A stretch of DNA of 64,000 nt from Leucobacter tenebrionis (lineage in GTDB: Bacteria > Actinomycetota > Actinomycetes > Actinomycetales > Microbacteriaceae). The notes under the pieces were generated by a model that was given only the letters and a program-made list of their open reading frames with translations, ran no database searches and had not been told where the DNA came from. Location: contig NZ_CP082322.1 in NCBI RefSeq assembly GCF_019884725.1, positions 992,001-1,056,000 of the forward strand. The letters are read 5' to 3'. Numbering within the stretch: the stretch's first letter is position 1; every line of letters starts with the position of its first letter. Shown one piece after another: positions 46,753-55,205 of the stretch. A program made the position numbers and the translations under genes.

Positions 46753-47406
46753 CTACGCCCCCTTCACTGCGTTGCGAACGAAAACGAGACGACCGCGAGC
46801 GCCGGGAACCGCACCCTTGACCAGGATGAGACCCTTCTCGGCGTCGATCGCCTGCACGGTGAGGTTCTGCACGGTGACACGATCGCCGCCCATACGGCCG
46901 GCCATGCGCTGTCCCTTGAAGACGCGACCCGGGGTGGCGGCGCCACCGATCGAGCCCGGCTTGCGGTGGTTGCGGTGCGCACCGTGCGAAGCCGAAACGC
47001 CCTTGAAGTTGTGGCGCTTCATGGTGCCCGCGAAGCCCTTGCCCTTCGAGGTACCCACGACGTCGATCTTCTGACCGGCCTCGAAGGTGGCGTCGACGGT
47101 GAGCTCCTGACCGAGCGAGTACTCGGCCGCGTCGGCCGTGCGCACCTCGGTGAGGTGACGGCGAGGCGTGACGCCCGCCTTCTCGAAGTGACCGGCCGAA
47201 GGCTTGTTGACCTTGCGGGGATCGATCTGACCCGCGGCGATCTGAACGGCGCTGTAGCCGTCGACCTCGGGGGTGCGGATCTGGGTGACCACGTTGGGGG
47301 CCACCTCGATGACGGTCACGGGGACGACGTTGCCGTTCTCATCCCAGACCTGCGTCATACCGAGCTTGGTGCCCAGAAGACCCTTCACGTTACGTGCTAC
47401 TGACAT
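46753..47406 (-). CDS. rplC: 50S ribosomal protein L3
   Basis: This 217-residue protein has [17 protein letters not shown], the [15 protein letters not shown] loop that reaches the peptidyl-transferase centre and [14 protein letters not shown]. It lies between rpsJ (15 bp) and rplD (3 bp). Confidence 0.97.
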   Translation of the reverse strand: MSVARNVKGLLGTKLGMTQVWDENGNVVPVTVIEVAPNVVTQIRTPEVDGYSAVQIAAGQIDPRKVNKPSAGHFEKAGVTPRRHLTEVRTADAAEYSLGQELTVDATFEAGQKIDVVGTSKGKGFAGTMKRHNFKGVSASHGAHRNHRKPGSIGGAATPGRVFKGQRMAGRMGGDRVTVQNLTVQAIDAEKGLILVKGAVPGARGRLVFVRNAVKGA

Positions 47407-47421
47407 GCTGCGGATCCCCCC

Positions 47422-47730
47422 TTAGAGCTTGATCTCGATGTTGACGTCGGCAGGCAGATCGAGACGCATGAGCGAATCGACGGCCTTCGGGGTGGGATCG
47501 ACGATGTCGATCAGGCGCTTGTGCGTGCGCTTCTCGAAGTGCTCGCGGCTGTCCTTGTACTTGTGGGGCGAACGGATCACTGCGATCACGTTCTTCTCCG
47601 TGGGGAGCGGCACGGGGCCGATCACAGTCGCACCCGCGCGGGTCACCGTGTCGACGATCTTACGTGCGGAGCTGTCGATGACCTCGTGGTCATACGACTT
47701 CAGTCGAATGCGGATCTTCTGTCCCGCCAT
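47422..47730 (-). CDS. rpsJ: 30S ribosomal protein S10
   Basis: This 102-residue protein starts [19 protein letters not shown] and has [19 protein letters not shown] and the [18 protein letters not shown] loop (transcription antitermination/NusE role). It heads the S10 operon. The frame extends upstream but ATG at 47730 is the family start. A gene-free 510-bp region lies upstream. Confidence 0.98.
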   Translation of the reverse strand: MAGQKIRIRLKSYDHEVIDSSARKIVDTVTRAGATVIGPVPLPTEKNVIAVIRSPHKYKDSREHFEKRTHKRLIDIVDPTPKAVDSLMRLDLPADVNIEIKL

Positions 47731-48059
47731 GACATCTCTACTTTCTACTTGCGTCGTACCGCTGCACTCCCCGAGCATGTCGGGAGGCGCGCCGGCATTG
47801 GACGTCTTGCGTACCAGCGCCCTGGCACACGCGCTCTGACGAGCGCTCCGTGCTGGGTCTCTGTTCACCTGTCAAGAACCGCGCCTGCGACCTGCGCAGA
47901 GGCGGCCCCGCACACATGAAGCGACCGGGCTTTCGCCGAGCCGCTTCGATGCACGGGTGGTGTTCGCTACCCGCGGCCTCACTCGCCCCGGACGAACCCG
48001 AGCGATGATGCACTGCCTGGCAGTGATCCGCGCAAAGGCGCGGAGTACTGAACCTGTCT

Positions 48060-48089
48060 ATCCTCGCACGGGTGCGGGAGTTGATGCAA
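48060..48089 (-). promoter_or_regulatory. Candidate S10 operon promoter
   Basis: TTGCAT (-35, 48084-48089) and an extended -10 TGC-GAGGAT (box 48060-48065) are separated by 18 bp. The -10 is a poor match, so this is tentative. Confidence 0.3.
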
Positions 48090-48108
48090 CCCGGGCGTGT
48101 CGCGGTTC

Positions 48109-48200
48109 GGGGATTGGTTTCTGCGCTTAGACGGGGACCCCTCGCGCGTCGCTCCTCCGTCGCGCCGCGCGGCCCCGAGGCGCGCAGAACTCCAATCCCC
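48109..48200. other. Long-range hairpin between the sugar transferase and rpsJ
   Basis: GGGGATTGG (48109-48117) pairs with CCAATCCCC (48192-48200), and CTGCGC (48121-48126) with GCGCAG (48182-48187), across small internal loops. The apical region is 55 nt and very GC-rich. It may end the transferase transcript. Confidence 0.5.
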
Positions 48201-48240
48201 TCACCGCCCGAGAAGCGGGCCCCGTGAACTCTCGTCGCGT

Positions 48241-49338
48241 CTATGCCCGGCGCGGGAGCAGACGGGGAAGGAGGGTGTAGAAGACCACCACCGCGAGACC
48301 GCCCACGAGCAGTGCCAGCGTGCCCCAGAGACCCGTGAACAGCGACGCCAGGCCGAGCAGCGACGCCAGCGCGGTGCATCCGGCCGTGATGAGCGAGGCC
48401 TGCACATGCGTGTAGCCGAGCTGCTGGATGCGCTGGTAGGCGTGCTCCTTGTGCGGTTCGTCCCACTTGTGGCCGGCGCGCACCCGTTTCACGAGCGTGA
48501 CCCCCACGTCGCCGAAGTAGATGACCATGGGGCCGATCGTGGCGAGGAACGGCACGCCCGAGACGAGCGCGGCGAAGCTCGTGATCGCAACCGCTCCCCC
48601 GAGCAGATAGCTGCCGACATCGCCGAGGAATGCGCCGGGCCTGGTGAGGTTCCACGGCAGGAACCCGCCGAATCCGGCGGCCAGCACGAGGCCGGCGAGC
48701 AGCAGCCAGCCGTGGCCCGTGAGATATCCGGCGGCACCGAACGCGAGGCCGGCGATGACCCCGTGGAAGCCGCTGATCCCGTTCAGCCCGTCCATGAAGT
48801 TGGCCACGTTGATGTAGCTGGAGATGAACAGGATCGCATAGACCGCCAGCAGGATGAGGCCCCACAGCGGCAGTGGGCTCTGGGTCGGCCAGCCCGACAC
48901 CCACTGCAGGATCACCGGGCTCGCCAGGCCGGATGCCTCGGAGAAGAGCTGCGGCTGCCACAGCATCGAGGTGGAGACGCAGCAGGCGATGAGCAGCAGG
49001 CAGAGGCTGCGGATCCGCACGCTCAGGCCCCGCAGATCCTCGGCGAGGCCGAGCAGGCCGGCCGCGAGCGAACCGAGCACCACGGTGATCAGGGTGCTCG
49101 AGACATAGGACTCGCCGAGAAGTGGCGGCAGCAGCGCACCGGCACCGCCGCCGACCGCCATCGCGATGAGCACCGCGAGCCCCAGACCGCGCAGCACCGG
49201 CTTCTCGTGCGAGGAGCGCTCATTGGGAACGTCCATGATGCCGAGTTTGAACAGCCAGGGCCTCACTGCGAAGGGCAGCAGCAGGCTGAGCACGAGCGTG
49301 ACGGCGCCGATGACGAACGCGCCTCCGATCCCGATCAC
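48241..49338 (-). CDS. WecA/WbpL-type undecaprenyl-phosphate sugar-1-phosphate transferase
   Basis: This 365-residue protein has about ten hydrophobic helices. It should move a sugar-1-phosphate from a UDP-sugar onto a lipid carrier, starting a cell-wall glycan. Family motifs in order are DVPNERSSHEKPVLRGLG (about 36-53), AEDLRGLSVR (Asp loop, 99-108), NFMDGLNGIS (180-189), FLGDVGS and the C-terminal PHKEHAYQR (295-303). The last motif fits WbpL/WecA rather than MraY. The GTG at 49338 overlaps the stop of the dehydratase gene (GTGA). Confidence 0.88.
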   Translation of the reverse strand: MIGIGGAFVIGAVTLVLSLLLPFAVRPWLFKLGIMDVPNERSSHEKPVLRGLGLAVLIAMAVGGGAGALLPPLLGESYVSSTLITVVLGSLAAGLLGLAEDLRGLSVRIRSLCLLLIACCVSTSMLWQPQLFSEASGLASPVILQWVSGWPTQSPLPLWGLILLAVYAILFISSYINVANFMDGLNGISGFHGVIAGLAFGAAGYLTGHGWLLLAGLVLAAGFGGFLPWNLTRPGAFLGDVGSYLLGGAVAITSFAALVSGVPFLATIGPMVIYFGDVGVTLVKRVRAGHKWDEPHKEHAYQRIQQLGYTHVQASLITAGCTALASLLGLASLFTGLWGTLALLVGGLAVVVFYTLLPRLLPRRA

Positions 49339-51134
49339 TGCACGCGCTCCTCGGCCGCCTCGGTCAGGTCGAGACGGGCGACCCACCCCTCATGGTCGAG
49401 CACCTCCGGCGAGATCGTGTCGACGTGGGCGTGCGAGATCTTCGGATGGAAGGGACGTTCGTCGCCCTCGCCGACGCCCACCAGCTCCTCGTGCAGCTTC
49501 TCCCCGTGCCGCAGCCCGGTGAACACGATCTCGATGTCCTTGCCCGATTGCGCGATCATGCGCCGCGCGACGTCGATGATGCGCACGGGATCCCCCATGT
49601 CGAGGATCAGCACCTCGCCCGGCCGCCCGATGCCGCCGGCCTGCACGACCAGCTGACACGCTTCCGGGATCGTCATGAAGAACCGCGTCACCTCGGGGTG
49701 TGTCACCGTGAGGGGTCCGCCCGCCTCGATGAGCTTGCGGAAGGTCGGCAGCATGGAGCCCCGGCTGCCGATCACGTTGCCGAAGCGGACCGAGAGGTAC
49801 CGCTGGCCCGTCTGCTGCGCCATCCACGCTGTGAGCTTCTCGGCGACGCGCTTCGAGTGGCCGAGCACGCTGGTGGGGTTCGCTGCCTTATCGGTCGAGA
49901 TGTTGACGAACGTTCCGACGTGCGCCGCCTGCGCCGCGCGCAGCACGTTCAGCGTGCCGAGCACGTTGGTCTTCCACGCCTCGTCGGGATACTGCTCGAG
50001 CATGGGCAGGTGCTTGAGCGCGGCCGCGTGGAACACGACCTCGGGCCGACGGGCGGTGAAGATGCGCTGCAGAGCGGCCTCGTCGCGGATGTCGGCGAGC
50101 ACCACGTCGTTGGTGTCGAGGAGCCCGTGGCCGCTGATCGACAGCTGCGTCTCCTGCAGCGCGGTCTCGTCGCGGTCGAGCATGATCAGCTCGCTCGGGG
50201 CGAAGCGCGCGAGCTGGCGGCACAGCTCGGATCCGATCGACCCGCCTGCGCCCGTGACCAGCACGCGACGATCCTGCAGGTACTCGGCGATCGATTCCGT
50301 CTCGAGCCGCACGGGGTGACGGCCGATGAGATCCTCGATCGACAGCTCGCGCACGTTGGAGATCGCAGAGGCGTTCTGCAGGATCTGCTCGAGCGGCGGC
50401 AGCACCATGGCGGTGATCCCCGCCTCGTCCGCGGCCTGATCGACGCGCCGCATCATCGCCGCGTCGGCATCGCCGATGCACACGATCAGCCGGGTCGCGC
50501 GGGTCTGCCGCGCGGCCTCGGCGAGATCCTCGAAGCCGCCGAGCACCCGCACTCCCCTGACCTCCTGGTGCCGCTTCTCAGGATCGTCGTCGATGAATCC
50601 GACCGGCAGCACCGACCCCTTGGAGTCGGTGAGCAGACGCTTCGCGGTCTGCACGCCCAGATATCCCGCGCCGTACAGCAGCGCCCGTTCCGCCTCGGCG
50701 CCCGGCTTCAGCTGCCGCTCGTTGTAGAGGCGCAGCACATATCGCGACACCCCCATGAGACTGAAGGTGATCGGGGCGGCGATGATCATCGTGCTGCGCG
50801 GGATCCCATTGCCGTATCCGACGAGGAAGGCGAACACCCAGGCGACGATCATCACGGCGGTGATGTTCAGCACCAGCGCCCGCACCTCGTCGAAGCTGCC
50901 GACCTCGTATCGATTGCGGTACAGCCAGAAGATCCACCCGCCGAGCAGCTGCAGCACCACGGTGATGCCGATCACCGCGAGGGTCCAGCCCCAGTGGATG
51001 CGGTTGAGGTTGAAGTCGAAGCGCAGTACGAGAGCGGCGAGGATCCCGATCGCCCAGGAAGCGGCGTCGAGCAGGAAGAGCAGCCCGTACTGGCGGGTAA
51101 AGTGGGCGACGCGCTCGCCTGGGGTCTGCGGCAC
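49335..51134 (-). CDS. CapD/FlaA1-type nucleotide-sugar 4,6-dehydratase (membrane-bound)
   Basis: This 599-residue protein has four N-terminal helices (about 18-130), a first Rossmann region (LYGAGYLG, 153-160) and a second SDR domain with TGAGGSIGSE (294-303). The catalytic region has NISTDKAANPTSVLGHSK (411-428). The usual Tyr of YxxxK is Leu424 here, where the membrane-type dehydratases usually have Met. Substrate is probably UDP-GlcNAc, as for WbpM/PglF. GTG at 51134 has GGAG upstream. It is coupled to the sugar-phosphate transferase, so the two probably make and load the first sugar of a surface glycan. Confidence 0.87.
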   Translation of the reverse strand: MPQTPGERVAHFTRQYGLLFLLDAASWAIGILAALVLRFDFNLNRIHWGWTLAVIGITVVLQLLGGWIFWLYRNRYEVGSFDEVRALVLNITAVMIVAWVFAFLVGYGNGIPRSTMIIAAPITFSLMGVSRYVLRLYNERQLKPGAEAERALLYGAGYLGVQTAKRLLTDSKGSVLPVGFIDDDPEKRHQEVRGVRVLGGFEDLAEAARQTRATRLIVCIGDADAAMMRRVDQAADEAGITAMVLPPLEQILQNASAISNVRELSIEDLIGRHPVRLETESIAEYLQDRRVLVTGAGGSIGSELCRQLARFAPSELIMLDRDETALQETQLSISGHGLLDTNDVVLADIRDEAALQRIFTARRPEVVFHAAALKHLPMLEQYPDEAWKTNVLGTLNVLRAAQAAHVGTFVNISTDKAANPTSVLGHSKRVAEKLTAWMAQQTGQRYLSVRFGNVIGSRGSMLPTFRKLIEAGGPLTVTHPEVTRFFMTIPEACQLVVQAGGIGRPGEVLILDMGDPVRIIDVARRMIAQSGKDIEIVFTGLRHGEKLHEELVGVGEGDERPFHPKISHAHVDTISPEVLDHEGWVARLDLTEAAEERVQ

Positions 51135-51407
51135 TCGTTCTCCATTCGCTCTGCTGGACCGATCAGAGGCTGAGCCTCGGGACACTTCGAGGATACCGCT
51201 CAGCTCCTGGCCGCGAGCCGCACCGCGCCGTCCCGAGCACCACCGCTCAAGCCCGGGTATGGACCCCCATCGAACATGCATCGCACGGCCCGCGCGGAGA
51301 CCTCTATAGATTGGATCCCATCGCCTTCGGCGATGGCCCCGGGCGTGGGCGCCGCTCGCTGCGCCCGCTCCCCTGCAATGACGCAAAGGAACAGAGGTGC
51401 ACCCGCT

Positions 51408-53645
51408 ATGACTGTCAGATCCGCCGCCCGCCCTTCGACGCCCGAGCCTCCGCCGCTCCGGCGCCCGCGGCGCTCCGAACGCCGAGGCGCCCGCGTCGCG
51501 GCGGCTTCGCTGCTCGCCGCCGCGTTACCGCTCATCGGCGCGACCGCTGCGCATGCGACCCCGATCGACGGCTCGTCGAGCTACGGCGACTCGCTCTTCA
51601 CCGGCATCGGCAACGGCGGCTACGATGTGCTCCACTACGACGTGGACCTCGATTACACGCACACGGCCACCGAGGATCGACCCGCGGGAGACCTCGACGC
51701 GACGGCCGGGATCACCGCCACCGCACCCGAAGCGCTCAGGTCGTTCTCCCTCGATTTCGAGGGGATGACCGTCGACTCCGTGACCGTGAACGGCGAGCCC
51801 GCGACATTCACACGGCCCGCGGTCGACAAGCCGTCCGAGTCGTACAAGCTCGTGATCACCCCGGCCGCCCCGGTGCAGGGCGAGTTCACCACGGTCGTGC
51901 AGTACTCGGGCGTTCCCAGCATGCACATCGACAACGACGGTTCGAGCGAGGGCTGGGTCGCCACCCCGAACGGCGTGATCGCGCTCGGTCAGCCGGTGGG
52001 CACCATGACCTGGCTGCCGAGCAACAACACGCCGGCGGACAAGGCCACCTTCAATACGCAGATCACCGTCCCCACGACGATGAACGAACTCCCGGCTTCG
52101 GCTGTGAGCAATGGGGAGCTCGTCGGATCCGTCGACAACGGCGACGGCACCACGACCTGGCACTGGCAGCAGCAGAAGCAGCAGGCGACGATGTCCGCGA
52201 TGGTGGGGATCGGCAACTACGATCTGCACCAGAGCACGATCACGCTGAGCGACGGTCGCGAGATCCCCGAGTGGTCGTTCATCGACGCCTCGCTCACGCC
52301 GGAGCAGAAGAGCACGACGATCGACCGTCTCGGCCGGATGCAGGAGATCCACCGTTTCCTGGAGTCCAAGTACGGCCCGTACCCCGGCAACAGCACCGGC
52401 ATCATCGTGCACGAGTCGAACGTGGGCTACGCGCTCGAGACGCAGGACCGCTCGTACTTCCCCGGAGTCCCCGGGCTCAGCACGCTCGTGCACGAGATCG
52501 CCCACCAGTGGTTCGGCGCGGCCGTCACCCCCGACGACTGGAACAACATCTGGATGAGCGAGGGGCAGGCCACCTACTCGTCGGCGATGTTCGATCAGGA
52601 GATCGGGCTCGGCGCGGAGCCGGGCAAGACCACCGCTGAGACCTACTTCGCAATCTGGGACGACACGGACGCGGCGCACGACAGGTGGAAGGTCGCGCCA
52701 GCGGCCATGACGGATCAGGTCGAGCTCTTCGGGTGGCAGTCGTACACGCGTGGGGCGATGACCTACGAGGCGCTGCGCCAGGTCATCGGCGACGAGGTCT
52801 TCTTCGACCTCCTCTCGACCTGGGCCCAGTCGAACAGCGGGCAGAGCAAGTCGACCGCTGACTTCATCGCGCTTGCTGAGGAGAAGTCGGGGAAGGATCT
52901 CGCGGCGTTCTTCCAGGACTGGCTCTACGAGCGCGACAAGCCCGCCTGGCCGTCGACGTGGACTCTCGACCTCGCCGCAGATCCCGCGGGCGGCGAGGTG
53001 GTGCCCGGCGGCGAGATCGTATACACGCTGACGGCGAAGAACACCGGACAGGTCCCACTCGCGGGGACCGCGACGGTCGACCTCTCCGAGGTCCTCGACG
53101 ATGCGCAGCTCGATGACGCGGCCCTCGATCCCGCTCTGTCGCTCGACGGCGCAACGCTCACCTGGGAAGTGCCCGAGATCACCGGCACCGAGTCCACGAC
53201 CGCGTCGTTCGCCGTGCGGGTGCAGGATCGCGCCTACAGCGCCGCCCTCGACGCGACCGCCTCGGGTTCGCTGGGCGCATTCTGCGGTACCTGCGCCGTC
53301 GGCCACACCACGGCCCCGGACCAGGACAGCACCGGCAGTCCCGACGGCGCAGGCGATCCCGACGGCACAGGCGACCCCGACGGCACCGGCGACCCCGACA
53401 GCACAGGCGGTCCCGACGGCACCGGCGACCCCGACGGCGCAGGCTCGGACGGTGCCGGTGCGAGCGGCGATGCCGACGGCGGCACTCCCCCGCGTACGTC
53501 CGGGAACGACGCGCTTCCCACCACTGGCGCGAGCGCAGACATCGCGCCGTGGGCGGTCGGAACCGGCGCGCTACTGCTCGTCGCAGGAACGATCCTGCTG
53601 CTCCGCCGCCGGGCAGCGGAGGACGCCGGGACCTCGGTCGAGTAG
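51408..53645 (+). CDS. Secreted LPXTG-anchored M1-like zinc metallopeptidase
   Basis: This 745-residue protein has an Arg-rich signal peptide with probable cleavage after AHA (residue 50). An N-terminal beta domain resembles M1 aminopeptidases. The zinc site is HEIAHQW (His362, Glu363, His366) with Glu385 in MSEGQATY. The M1 exopeptidase motif GxMEN is not present; the equivalent region reads GYALETQ, so the specificity may differ. A beta-sandwich (about 530-625), an Asp/Pro/Gly repeat linker (GDPDGT units, about 640-690), LPTTG (703-707), a helix and an Arg tail follow. It should be sortase-anchored at the surface. ATG at 51408 has AGAGGTG upstream. Confidence 0.87.
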   Translation: MTVRSAARPSTPEPPPLRRPRRSERRGARVAAASLLAAALPLIGATAAHATPIDGSSSYGDSLFTGIGNGGYDVLHYDVDLDYTHTATEDRPAGDLDATAGITATAPEALRSFSLDFEGMTVDSVTVNGEPATFTRPAVDKPSESYKLVITPAAPVQGEFTTVVQYSGVPSMHIDNDGSSEGWVATPNGVIALGQPVGTMTWLPSNNTPADKATFNTQITVPTTMNELPASAVSNGELVGSVDNGDGTTTWHWQQQKQQATMSAMVGIGNYDLHQSTITLSDGREIPEWSFIDASLTPEQKSTTIDRLGRMQEIHRFLESKYGPYPGNSTGIIVHESNVGYALETQDRSYFPGVPGLSTLVHEIAHQWFGAAVTPDDWNNIWMSEGQATYSSAMFDQEIGLGAEPGKTTAETYFAIWDDTDAAHDRWKVAPAAMTDQVELFGWQSYTRGAMTYEALRQVIGDEVFFDLLSTWAQSNSGQSKSTADFIALAEEKSGKDLAAFFQDWLYERDKPAWPSTWTLDLAADPAGGEVVPGGEIVYTLTAKNTGQVPLAGTATVDLSEVLDDAQLDDAALDPALSLDGATLTWEVPEITGTESTTASFAVRVQDRAYSAALDATASGSLGAFCGTCAVGHTTAPDQDSTGSPDGAGDPDGTGDPDGTGDPDSTGGPDGTGDPDGAGSDGAGASGDADGGTPPRTSGNDALPTTGASADIAPWAVGTGALLLVAGTILLLRRRAAEDAGTSVE

Positions 53646-53665
53646 ACGAATTCCTCGGAGAACAC

Positions 53666-53696
53666 GACAGGGCGGGGCTCCGGCTCCCGCCCTGTC
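53666..53696 (+). terminator. Terminator after the M1-like peptidase
   Basis: A perfect 11-bp stem, GACAGGGCGGG (53666-53676) with 53686-53696, and a 9-nt loop lie 20 bases after the stop. Confidence 0.7.
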
Positions 53697-53768
53697 GCAT
53701 TCCCGGCGCCGGTCACGAACCCGGGATGCGGTGTGAACGACGCACCCCGGGGGTTCCGCAGACGCGAA

Positions 53769-53809
53769 GAACCCCCGCTCCCCTCGACAAGCTCGGGGAA
53801 CGGGGGTTC
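53769..53809 (-). terminator. Terminator after tuf
   Basis: GAACCCCCG (53769-53777) pairs with 53801-53809 and CCCC with GGGG inside. The loop carries the GAGCTTGTCGA repeat also seen near 6404 and 57387. The T-tract is weak. Confidence 0.65.
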
Positions 53810-53846
53810 TCGGTGCGGATCGGGATCCGATCAGTCAGTCTGAGAC

Positions 53847-55040
53847 TTACTCGACGACCTTGGTCACCGTGCCGGCGCCGACGGTGCGGCCACCCTCACG
53901 GATCGCGAAGCCGAGGCCCTCCTCCATAGCGATCGGCTGGATCAGCTCGACCGACATGTCGGTGGTGTCGCCGGGCATGACCATCGGCTTGTCCTCGGGC
54001 AGGGTGATGACACCGGTCACGTCAGTCGTACGGAAGTAGAACTGCGGACGGTAGTTCGTCTCGAACGGGTTGTGGCGGCCGCCCTCTTCCTTCTTCAGGA
54101 TGTAGGCGGTGCCCTCGAACTTGGTGTGCGGGGTGATCGAACCGGGAGCGACCACGACCTGACCGCGCTCGACCTCTTCGCGCTTGGTGCCGCGGAGGAG
54201 GAGGCCACAGTTCTCGCCGGCCCAGGCCTCGTCGAGCTGCTTGTGGAACATCTCGATGCCGGTGACGGTGGTCTTCTGCGTCGGACGCAGACCCACGATC
54301 TCGACCTCGGAGTTGATCTTCAGCGTACCGCGCTCGGCGCGGCCGGTGACCACGGTGCCGCGGCCGGTGATGGTGAAGACGTCCTCGACGGGCATGAGGA
54401 ACGGCTTGTCCTTGTCACGCACGGGATCGGGGATGCTGCTGTCGACGGCCTCCATGAGCTCGAGGATCGAGTTGACCCACTTCTCCTCGCCCTGGAGCGC
54501 CTGGTAGCCCGAGACGCGCACGACGGGAGCGTTGTCGCCGTCGAAGCCGTTCTTGGTGAGCTCCTCGCGGACCTCCATCTCGACGAGCTCGAGGATCTCC
54601 TCGTCGTCGACCTGGTCGCACTTGTTCAGCGCGACGAGCAGGTAGGGAACGCCGACCTGCTTGGCGAGCAGGATGTGCTCCTTCGACTGAGCCATGAGAC
54701 CGTCGGTCGCCGCGACCACGAGGATCGCGCCGTCCATCTGAGCGGCGCCGGTGATCATGTTCTTGATGTAGTCAGCGTGACCGGGGGCATCAACGTGAGC
54801 GTAGTGGCGCTTGTCGGTCTCGTACTCGACGTGCGAGATGTTGATGGTGATGCCGCGCTGGCGCTCCTCGGGAGCCGAGTCGATCGTATCGAAGTCGCGC
54901 TGCACGTTGACGTCAGACGGGAACTTGTCAGCGAGGGTCTTCGAGATCGCCGCGGTAAGAGTGGTCTTACCGTGGTCGACGTGACCGATCGTTCCGATGT
55001 TTACGTGCGGCTTGGTCCGCTCGAACTTGGCCTTCGCCAC
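53847..55040 (-). CDS. tuf: Elongation factor Tu
   Basis: This 397-residue GTPase delivers aminoacyl-tRNA to the ribosome. G motifs are GHVDHGKT, the switch I RGITIN, DAPGH and NKCD. Domains II and III follow with [13 protein letters not shown] and the C-terminal [15 protein letters not shown]. The GTG at 55040 has GAGGAGG upstream and gives normal length. It is the last gene of the str operon but lies 165 bp after fusA across a hairpin, so it may also have its own promoter. Confidence 0.98.
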   Translation of the reverse strand: MAKAKFERTKPHVNIGTIGHVDHGKTTLTAAISKTLADKFPSDVNVQRDFDTIDSAPEERQRGITINISHVEYETDKRHYAHVDAPGHADYIKNMITGAAQMDGAILVVAATDGLMAQSKEHILLAKQVGVPYLLVALNKCDQVDDEEILELVEMEVREELTKNGFDGDNAPVVRVSGYQALQGEEKWVNSILELMEAVDSSIPDPVRDKDKPFLMPVEDVFTITGRGTVVTGRAERGTLKINSEVEIVGLRPTQKTTVTGIEMFHKQLDEAWAGENCGLLLRGTKREEVERGQVVVAPGSITPHTKFEGTAYILKKEEGGRHNPFETNYRPQFYFRTTDVTGVITLPEDKPMVMPGDTTDMSVELIQPIAMEEGLGFAIREGGRTVGAGTVTKVVE

Positions 55041-55160
55041 TATGGTCCTCCTCAGGACATCGTTGCACTCACTTTCCCTCGACGGTTTCGAGGGCACGCG
55101 AGCACGGGGTGTGTGTACCTATGTTACAAGCTCAAGCCTGCGATCGCGACCTGAGCGATG

Positions 55161-55195
55161 TGTTCGGCGGCGGAGCCGAAGTCCGCCGCCGAACA
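55161..55195 (-). terminator. Hairpin between fusA and tuf
   Basis: A 14-bp stem, TGTTCGGCGGCGGA (55161-55174) with 55182-55195, and a 7-nt loop start 11 bases after the fusA stop. There is no T-tract; it may cause partial termination. Confidence 0.6.
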
Positions 55196-55205
55196 GCGGG
55201 CGGGA

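Larger units (their letters stand above)
47731..48240. other. 510-bp gene-free leader/promoter region of the S10 operon
   Basis: No gene is supported. It holds a long-range hairpin (48109-48200), a weak promoter candidate (48060-48089) and a predicted rpsJ leader of about 320 nt. This is consistent with leader-based control, but no known L4-binding shape was recognised by eye. Confidence 0.55.

Noticed and set aside
47738-48961. 407-codon minus-strand frame over the S10 leader
   Set aside because: Half overlaps the sugar transferase in another phase; the rest is Arg/Gly/Pro noise.
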